11,972 bases of DNA, from NCBI GenBank assembly GCA_021736615.1, contig JAIPFN010000171.1, positions 1-11,972 of the forward strand. The letters run 5' to 3'. Positions 8,111 to 11,972 of this stretch are shown here, in pieces. The DNA comes from Phycisphaerae bacterium. Lineage in GTDB: Bacteria > Planctomycetota > Phycisphaerae > Sedimentisphaerales > Anaerohalosphaeraceae. The position numbers were made by a program, and so were the translations under genes. Within the stretch, counting starts at the first letter, position 1. Every line of letters begins with the position of its first letter. The notes beneath the pieces were generated by a model. That model searched no databases, was not told the origin of the DNA, and saw only the letters and a program-made list of their open reading frames with translations.

Positions 8111-8136
8111 ATCGTTTTTAGCACCTATTACAAACT

Positions 8137-8164
8137 ATTATAGTCTTATTTTGCAAATAATCAA
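8137..8164 (-). promoter_or_regulatory. Sigma-70-type promoter for the sulfatase operon
   Basis: On the minus strand, TTGATT (8164-8159) is followed by a 16-base spacer and a consensus TATAAT (8142-8137). Transcription would start near 8130, giving a leader of about 110 bases before the sulfatase ATG. There is no competing match of this quality on that strand in the gap. Confidence 0.6.
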
Positions 8165-8387
8165 GAAATATGCAGTAAACAGATTGTTATGCGGGAGATT
8201 ATTTGCTGTCGATAGAAAGCCGTCAGCACGATTTATAGCAAGATTGCGGCGGTTTGCTTAAAAAAGGAAAGTCAGGGAGAGATTTGTCCGATATATTTGT
8301 GTTGACGGCAGGTGTCTGGGTTATTAGCCTGTTGAAAGCGTATTTTTGGCACTTTTCTACTAAAATTGATTTTATAAAGGAATTCAG

Positions 8388-9026
8388 ATGTTTTTTAGTC
8401 CTCCTGGTGTTGCAAGCAGCAATAATATAGAACCTCGGGTCCAGGCAAATTATCAGCGTACCCGTGAGATGACAATCGATGATATGCTCCTGGAAAACCG
8501 GATCATCTTTATGATCGGTGAAATTTCGTATAGAATGGCGACAGAGGTTATCATGAAACTTCTCTACCTCGACAACCTCAAAAGAGGCGTCGACATCAGC
8601 CTTTACATCAACTCGCCCGGCGGAAGCGTCGACGATACGATGGCGATCTATGACACGATCCGGTTTATCAACTCGTCGGTTTCGACATACTGTATCGGCA
8701 AGGCACAATCCGGCGCGGCGATCATCCTGGCAGCGGGCACAGAAGGCAAACGCCACGCCCTGCCGCACGCAAAGATCATGCTCCATCAGCCATGGGGCGG
8801 AGTTACCGGACAGGCCTCCGACATCAAGATACAAGCCGAAGAGATCATAAAAGCAAAGAAAATGCTCAACGAAATACTCTCAAAACATACCGGGCTGACC
8901 CCCGAACAGATCGCCGAGGAAACCGAGCGTGACAAATATATGACCGCCGAAGAAGCTCTTAAATACGGCCTGATCGACGAAGTGCTCAAGGAAGAACCGG
9001 AAAACGCAAAGAAAAAAGGGAAATAG
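8388..9026 (+). CDS. clpP: ATP-dependent Clp protease proteolytic subunit (ClpP-A)
   Basis: A 212-residue ClpP-family serine peptidase subunit. ClpP rings degrade unfolded or tagged proteins fed by an AAA+ partner such as ClpX in the cytoplasm; no partner gene is in this window. The fold signature YINSPGGSV (73-81) is present. The triad is complete by comparison with E. coli ClpP: Ser108, His133 (MLHQP) and Asp182 (ETERDKY). His to Asp spacing is 49 residues, as in E. coli. The serine neighbourhood is GKAQSGAAIILAAG rather than the usual GQAASMGA. The N-terminus is also unusual: instead of the axial-loop sequence LVPIVIE it has about 35 residues ending TIDDMLLENRIIF. AAAGG lies seven bases before the ATG. 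The second clpP gene follows after 98 bases, so the two products may form a mixed complex. Confidence 0.95.
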   Translation: MFFSPPGVASSNNIEPRVQANYQRTREMTIDDMLLENRIIFMIGEISYRMATEVIMKLLYLDNLKRGVDISLYINSPGGSVDDTMAIYDTIRFINSSVSTYCIGKAQSGAAIILAAGTEGKRHALPHAKIMLHQPWGGVTGQASDIKIQAEEIIKAKKMLNEILSKHTGLTPEQIAEETERDKYMTAEEALKYGLIDEVLKEEPENAKKKGK

Positions 9027-9083
9027 CGATTAGCTATTAGCAATCAGCGATCAGCGATTGGCTGGTCGAACCGCCTTCGGCGG
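9021..9083 (+). repeat. Composite repeat, copy 1 (GCGATTAGC tract plus palindrome)
   Basis: The element begins AAATAGCGATTAGC (9021-9034) and continues with degenerate copies (CTATTAGCAATCAGCGATCAG). It ends in the palindrome CCGCC-TTC-GGCGG (9071-9083), a 5-bp stem with a three-base loop. The TAG in its first six bases is the stop codon of clpP-A. The palindrome is followed by GACTATTTT, so weak termination is possible. Confidence 0.6.
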
Positions 9084-9124
9084 GACTATTTTAATAAAAA
9101 TCATACTTAGGAGTTTTTAGTAAT

Positions 9125-9736
9125 ATGGAAGTTAACCAGAGCCTGGTACCTATAGTCATTGAAAAAAGCGGACGCGGCGAACGCGCTTATGATATCTTTT
9201 CACGGCTTCTTAAAGACCGTATCATCTTTCTAGGCGGCGGCGTCGACGATTCAACCGCTAACCTGCTGATCGCCCAGTTGCTGTTTCTAAGCAATGAAGA
9301 CAGCAAAAGCGATATTCATTTTTATATCAACTCACCGGGCGGGTCGGTCACGGCCGGGCTTGCCATCTACGACACGATGAAACACCTTCGCTGCGATGTT
9401 GCAACATATTGCGTCGGACAGGCCGCGAGCATGGGTGCGGTTCTCTTTGCCGGCGGAAGCGACAAAAAACGCTACATACTTCCCAACAGCAGGGTTCTTC
9501 TTCATCAGCCGCTTATCTCCGGTGTAATGCAGGGAACGGCGACGGACCTGGATATCGAAGCTAAGGAAATTCTGCGATTAAGAGAAAGACTCTACGCGAT
9601 ACTCTCGGCACACAGCGGCAAATCGGCTGAACAGATCGAAAAGGACTGTGACAGGAACTTGTGGCTCGAAGCCGAGGAAGCAGTAAAATACGGGCTAGCC
9701 GACAGCATTATGAAAAAAGCACCGGAATCAGACTGA
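9125..9736 (+). CDS. clpP: ATP-dependent Clp protease proteolytic subunit (ClpP-B), catalytic Asp replaced by Asn
   Basis: A 203-residue ClpP with a canonical N-terminus ([19 protein letters not shown] at 7-25), [12 protein letters not shown] (67-78), and catalytic Ser102 in GQAASMGA and His127 in LLHQP. The residue aligned with E. coli Asp171 is Asn178 ([11 protein letters not shown] against IERDTERDRFL), so the triad reads Ser-His-Asn. The segment after HQP is [11 protein letters not shown], two residues longer than the usual LGG-type stretch, and the His to Asn spacing (51) agrees with that insertion. A Ser-His-Asn triad is known in Listeria monocytogenes ClpP1, where activity depends on partnering with a second ClpP. 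By inference this subunit may work with ClpP-A. GGAG at 9110-9113 lies eleven bases before the ATG. The frame is intact. Confidence 0.95.
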   Translation: MEVNQSLVPIVIEKSGRGERAYDIFSRLLKDRIIFLGGGVDDSTANLLIAQLLFLSNEDSKSDIHFYINSPGGSVTAGLAIYDTMKHLRCDVATYCVGQAASMGAVLFAGGSDKKRYILPNSRVLLHQPLISGVMQGTATDLDIEAKEILRLRERLYAILSAHSGKSAEQIEKDCDRNLWLEAEEAVKYGLADSIMKKAPESD

Positions 9737-9778
9737 AAATAGCGATTAGCGATTAGCTTTTTGAGCCGCCTTCGGCGG
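9737..9778 (+). repeat. Composite repeat, copy 2 (GCGATTAGC tract plus palindrome)
   Basis: It begins directly after the ClpP-B stop with the same 14 bases as copy 1 (AAATAGCGATTAGC), followed by a second GATTAGC and, after a short spacer, the same palindrome CCGCC-TTC-GGCGG (9766-9778). The spacing between tract and palindrome is shorter than in copy 1. The downstream sequence AATCTTTT gives a modest T-run, so it may act as a weak terminator. Confidence 0.6.
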
Positions 9779-9858
9779 AATCTTTTAAATTATAGAAAAC
9801 TGCACTGACAAGCTTAACAGTGCCATGCACATTATTGTGTCGGACATGGAAGGTTGAC

Positions 9859-10470
9859 ATGAATAATCGAGTATCAGCAATTATCATTGGGGGGGCACTG
9901 CTGGTTATGACAGGCTGCCAGCATCCGCAGAAGCAATCCAGCGCATGGACCAAGATCAGTCAACTCGAAGACGAGCGGATCTACCTTAAAAAAACGATAG
10001 AGGACCTCCACCAGGAGAACAAGCAGCTTAAAGAACAGTTTTCCAACCTCGCCAATCTCAAAGGCGACGTCCGTATCGAGTTGCTGACAAACCTTGAACG
10101 GATCGCTATCGACAATCGAAGCGGGTTCTTCGACAAAGACGACGACGGCACGGAAGAAACTCTCATCACATATATCAAGACTTATGACGACGCCGGCGAT
10201 GTGGTCAAAGCGGCCGGCGATGTTAATTTGCAGCTTTGGGATCTGTCCAAAAAAGGCGAAGAGGCACTTCTGGGCGAATGGAACGTCACGGCGAAGGAGC
10301 TTAAGCTGCTTTGGATGGGGATGATGATGACCGATTACTACAGACTCTCATACAATGTCGCAAGCAAACTCGACGATAAACAAAAAGAGCTGACCATCAA
10401 AGTAAAATTCACAGACTACCTGACAGGCAAGGTATTCACGGAACAAAAGGTTGTTAAAAGAAGCCTTTAG
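9859..10470 (+). CDS. Putative coiled-coil lipoprotein, unknown function
   Basis: The ATG at 9859 is preferred because GGAAGG (9848-9853) lies five bases upstream and it gives a clean lipoprotein signal: MNNR, a hydrophobic core, and the lipobox VMTGC with Cys20 as the lipidated residue. An upstream in-frame ATG at 9820 would bury this signal. The mature protein (203 residues before processing) has a leucine-rich coiled coil at about 30-65 (KISQLEDERIYLKKTIEDL). A beta-rich region from about 85 to 200 follows and begins with an acidic loop DKDDDGTEE (92-100) that resembles calcium-binding or FG-GAP-like loops. I do not recognise a characterised family. The gene follows the second clpP after 122 bases that include repeat copy 2, so it may be a separate transcription unit. 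It is probably anchored in a membrane facing the periplasm. Confidence 0.82.
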   Translation: MNNRVSAIIIGGALLVMTGCQHPQKQSSAWTKISQLEDERIYLKKTIEDLHQENKQLKEQFSNLANLKGDVRIELLTNLERIAIDNRSGFFDKDDDGTEETLITYIKTYDDAGDVVKAAGDVNLQLWDLSKKGEEALLGEWNVTAKELKLLWMGMMMTDYYRLSYNVASKLDDKQKELTIKVKFTDYLTGKVFTEQKVVKRSL

Positions 10471-10485
10471 TCCGCCATAGGCGGA
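10471..10485 (+). repeat. Perfect palindrome directly after the lipoprotein gene
   Basis: TCCGCC-ATA-GGCGGA has a 6-bp stem with a three-base loop and starts on the base after the lipoprotein stop. Its core arms are the same as those of the palindromes after the two clpP genes, but the loop differs. It is followed by TTTCGCTT, so termination would be weak at best. The following bases up to about 10533 contain GCGAT-like words on the minus strand (CGCTAGATTGCAAGCGAT), perhaps a degraded inverted copy of the same element. Confidence 0.5.
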
Positions 10486-10551
10486 TTTCGCTTCGCTCAA
10501 CGGCAATTATTTATCGCTTGCAATCTAGCGTTTTTTCTGTATTATCTCTGG

Positions 10552-11556
10552 ATGCAGAAATTCACTGATAAAATTATTTGCGGAGATTGTATCGAGCTTC
10601 TTGGCTCGGTTGAAGAGCCTTTTATTGACCTGGTTTTTGCCGACCCCCCTTTTAATATCGGGTATAACTACGATAAGTACAAAGATAAGCTTGAGAGCAA
10701 GAACTTTGTTGCCTGGACGAGGGACTGGATGGATGCGTGTGTCAATGCTCTCAAACCCAATGGCTCGTTCTATATCGCTATCGGGGCCGAATATGCCGCC
10801 AATGTGAGGATCATCGGCGAAGAACTTGGGATGGAGCTTCGCAACTGGATCATCTGGCACTATACGTTCGGCCAGCAGACAAAGACGAAATTCGCCCGTG
10901 CACATACGCATATCTTCTATTTCGTCAAGGATAAGGACAATTTTACGTTTAACGACCATGCCGTCCGGGTGCCTTCCGACAGACAGCTGATATATAACGA
11001 CAAGCGTTCTAACCCGAAAGGCAAAATGCCGGACGATGTTTGGAATACTTATTCGAGGGTTTGCGGTACGTTCGGCGAGCGGGAGAAATGGCACCCCTGT
11101 CAGATGCCTGAAAGCCTCTTGACGAGAATTATCGCGGTAAGCTCAAATGAGGGTGAACTGGTGCTTGACCCGTTTAACGGGTCCGGGACGACGGCGGCGG
11201 CGGCACTGCAGCTTGGGCGGAAGTACTGCGGCATCGACATCTCGAAAAACTATGTAGACAACACGCGAACAAGGCTGAGAAATCTGAAAAATGAGATAAG
11301 TAAAAAGGACAATTCTTCCGATCTATTCAATACGAGGGAGACTCTCAATGCCAGGGAGACTCTCGAGATAAAGCGGCTTTTTATCGATATGGCGATACCG
11401 GTAAAAGAGATAAACGCCAGCAAAAAACTGCTCGGTCTGTTTACCCAGCAATTCGGACTCAGAATGAACAACGGCAAGGGTTACGACGAAAAGGATATTG
11501 CCGCGGCGTTGCTGGAATTTACTGCTTATGATCAGAAGGCAAGGGGTAAAAATTAA
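10552..11556 (+). CDS. Beta-class DNA methyltransferase (N6-adenine or N4-cytosine)
   Basis: A 334-residue SAM-dependent enzyme that methylates an exocyclic amino group in DNA. The catalytic motif IV, DPPF (31-34, in VFADPPFNIGYNYD), comes before the SAM-binding motif I, DPFNGSGTT (206-214). That order is the beta arrangement seen in CcrM- and HinfI-type enzymes. KWHPCQMPESLLTRII (179-194) is the usual segment before motif I, and GRKYCGIDIS (222-231) follows it. Residues about 245-334 are an extension I do not recognise; it opens with an 18-bp tandem duplication (NTRETL-NARETL) and is otherwise helical and charged. No ribosome site is visible before the ATG. No nuclease or specificity gene is seen nearby, so it may be a solitary methyltransferase, but downstream sequence is cut off. 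The recognition sequence is unknown. Confidence 0.93.
   Translation: MQKFTDKIICGDCIELLGSVEEPFIDLVFADPPFNIGYNYDKYKDKLESKNFVAWTRDWMDACVNALKPNGSFYIAIGAEYAANVRIIGEELGMELRNWIIWHYTFGQQTKTKFARAHTHIFYFVKDKDNFTFNDHAVRVPSDRQLIYNDKRSNPKGKMPDDVWNTYSRVCGTFGEREKWHPCQMPESLLTRIIAVSSNEGELVLDPFNGSGTTAAAALQLGRKYCGIDISKNYVDNTRTRLRNLKNEISKKDNSSDLFNTRETLNARETLEIKRLFIDMAIPVKEINASKKLLGLFTQQFGLRMNNGKGYDEKDIAAALLEFTAYDQKARGKN
11329..11364 (+). repeat. 18-bp in-frame tandem duplication in the methyltransferase gene
   Basis: Two adjacent 18-base units (11329-11346 and 11347-11364) share AGGGAGACTCTC exactly and differ at two positions in the first six bases. They encode NTRETL and NARETL in the linker between the catalytic domain and the C-terminal extension. 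Confidence 0.85.
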
Positions 11557-11714
11557 ACGCGGATTTTGGGGGTGTTTTTACCATGAAGAGCATGAAGAGC
11601 ATGAAGAGCATGAAGGAAAATAAAAGATTAAAATTTGGACACCAGCTTTAGCGGATGCTTTTTTATTGGCGGGCTGGAAGCTCCTGCTACGGGACTAGAA
11701 ATCCGAAATTCAAA
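11557..11714 (+). other. Intergenic region of repeat-like sequence
   Basis: Beyond the tandem repeat listed separately, this 158-base gap holds GGCGGGCTGGAAGCTCCTGC (11668-11687) and GAAATCCGAAATTCAAAAT (11698-11716), which look like non-coding interspersed filler. A 22-codon frame from 11583 to 11651 consists mainly of the tandem repeat and is not credible as a gene. I see no clear terminator or promoter. Confidence 0.4.
11582..11616 (+). repeat. 9-bp tandem repeat, about 3.9 copies
   Basis: The unit CATGAAGAG is repeated at 11582, 11591 and 11600 without mismatch and is followed by a partial fourth unit CATGAAGG. It starts 25 bases after the methyltransferase stop codon. It resembles the short ACCAYGAAG-type repeats often found between genes in environmental bacteria; that comparison is from memory. 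Confidence 0.85.
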
Positions 11715-11972
11715 ATGACTAAAACAAAAAGCAACTTAAAAGGAAAAATATGCTGGTCCTTATTGCTTACAGCTATAGGCTGGTCAAAGTCCCTTTGGCT
11801 GGTTTTCAGCAAACCTGTTTTACCAATTGAAAATCTTGGAGAACTCATGAATGTCATGGAACGTTGGTTTAACGGCATTGGTAAGCGTTTTCCAATTTTC
11901 ATGACTTTGAATTTCGTAGCTATCGTTTTGGGTGTTTTTGAACTTGCTGTCAAAGGTTACAGCCGCAAGGTG
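11715..11972 (+). CDS. Putative membrane protein, 3' end missing
   Basis: The frame from the ATG at 11715 stays open for 86 codons to the end of the window. Two hydrophobic segments are visible at about residues 12-31 (ICWSLLLTAIGWSKSLWLVF) and 60-80 (IFMTLNFVAIVLGVFELAV). Between them lies a soluble loop (PIENLGELMNVMERWFNGIG). The start is uncertain: no ribosome site precedes this ATG, and the frame is open back to 11652 with another ATG at 11655. I recognise no family. A minus-strand frame at 11687-11953 covers the same bases, but its translation lacks organised membrane or domain features, so the plus strand is preferred. Confidence 0.5.
   Translation, partial: MTKTKSNLKGKICWSLLLTAIGWSKSLWLVFSKPVLPIENLGELMNVMERWFNGIGKRFPIFMTLNFVAIVLGVFELAVKGYSRKV

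Larger units (their letters stand above)
8022..8387. other. Divergent intergenic region between sulfatase operon and clpP genes
   Basis: This AT-rich 366-base gap separates the divergent sulfatase and clpP-A starts. Its left part holds the minus-strand promoter and inverted repeat listed separately. On the plus strand, TTGACG (8302-8307) and TTGAAA (8332-8337) could be -35 elements for clpP-A, but neither has a good -10 at 16-18 bases. AAAGG at 8376-8380 is the ribosome site for clpP-A, seven bases from its ATG. I see no convincing gene here. Confidence 0.6.

Noticed and set aside
8022..8261. Possible 79-codon plus-strand gene in the divergent gap
   Set aside because: It needs a TTG start, overlaps the sulfatase promoter and leader, and its product has no coherent features.
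8347..8361. TGGCAC resembling a sigma-54 -24 element before clpP-A
   Set aside because: The expected GC of the -12 element (TTGC) is absent at the required spacing.
8223..8834. Minus-strand open frame of 203 codons opposite clpP-A
   Set aside because: It is antisense to a clear ClpP gene, and its translation shows no domain structure.
10525..11094. Minus-strand open frame of 189 codons opposite the methyltransferase
   Set aside because: The plus-strand methyltransferase motifs occupy the same bases; the antisense frame is a shadow.
11583..11651. 22-codon frame over the 9-bp tandem repeat (MKSMKSMKSMKENK start)
   Set aside because: It is explained by the repeat, lacks a ribosome site and has no plausible protein features.

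Overview
The window reads as a chromosomal segment from a Planctomycetota-like bacterium, most likely class Phycisphaerae (Sedimentisphaerales-like). This is inferred from gene content, not from a marker gene. Pointers are a Tat-exported Gfo/Idh/MocA oxidoreductase beside an exported TIM-barrel isomerase-like protein and a Cys-type sulfatase, tandem divergent clpP genes, and PhoR/PhoB-type signalling genes with large extracytoplasmic helical regions. No rRNA, tRNA, CRISPR array, transposase or phage gene was seen.

Region 1 (1-4109, + strand) is a compact signalling cluster. It holds the end of a tetratricopeptide-repeat (TPR) protein, a 679-aa membrane histidine kinase with a large periplasmic sensor, two small integral membrane proteins of unknown function, and an OmpR/PhoB-family response regulator. 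The genes abut or overlap (TAA|ATG and TAATG junctions, then gaps of 43 and 5 bases), which suggests one transcript and a common pathway. The two small membrane proteins between kinase and regulator are the least explained part.

Region 2 (4304-8021, - strand) is a three-gene operon for exported carbohydrate catabolism, read sulfatase, then TIM-barrel isomerase-like protein, then Tat-dependent oxidoreductase. A good sigma-70-type promoter (-35 TTGATT, 16-base spacer, -10 TATAAT) lies about 110 bases before the sulfatase. An 8+8 inverted repeat lies between promoter and start codon and may be an operator. The likely job is to remove sulfate from a sulfated glycan and process the released sugar outside the cytoplasm; the substrate cannot be read from sequence.

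Region 3 (8388-10470, + strand) carries two divergent ClpP protease subunits in tandem and a coiled-coil lipoprotein. ClpP-A keeps a full Ser-His-Asp triad but has a changed sequence around the serine. ClpP-B has the canonical serine motif, but alignment by eye puts Asn at the catalytic Asp position and shows two extra residues in the handle loop. The gaps after these genes hold short GC-rich palindromes, and after both clpP genes these are joined to a GCGATTAGC-type repeat.

Region 4 (10552-11972, + strand) has a beta-class DNA methyltransferase with an unexplained C-terminal extension and no partner nuclease in view. A 158-base gap with a 9-bp tandem repeat follows, and then the start of an unrecognised membrane protein that runs off the end of the window.
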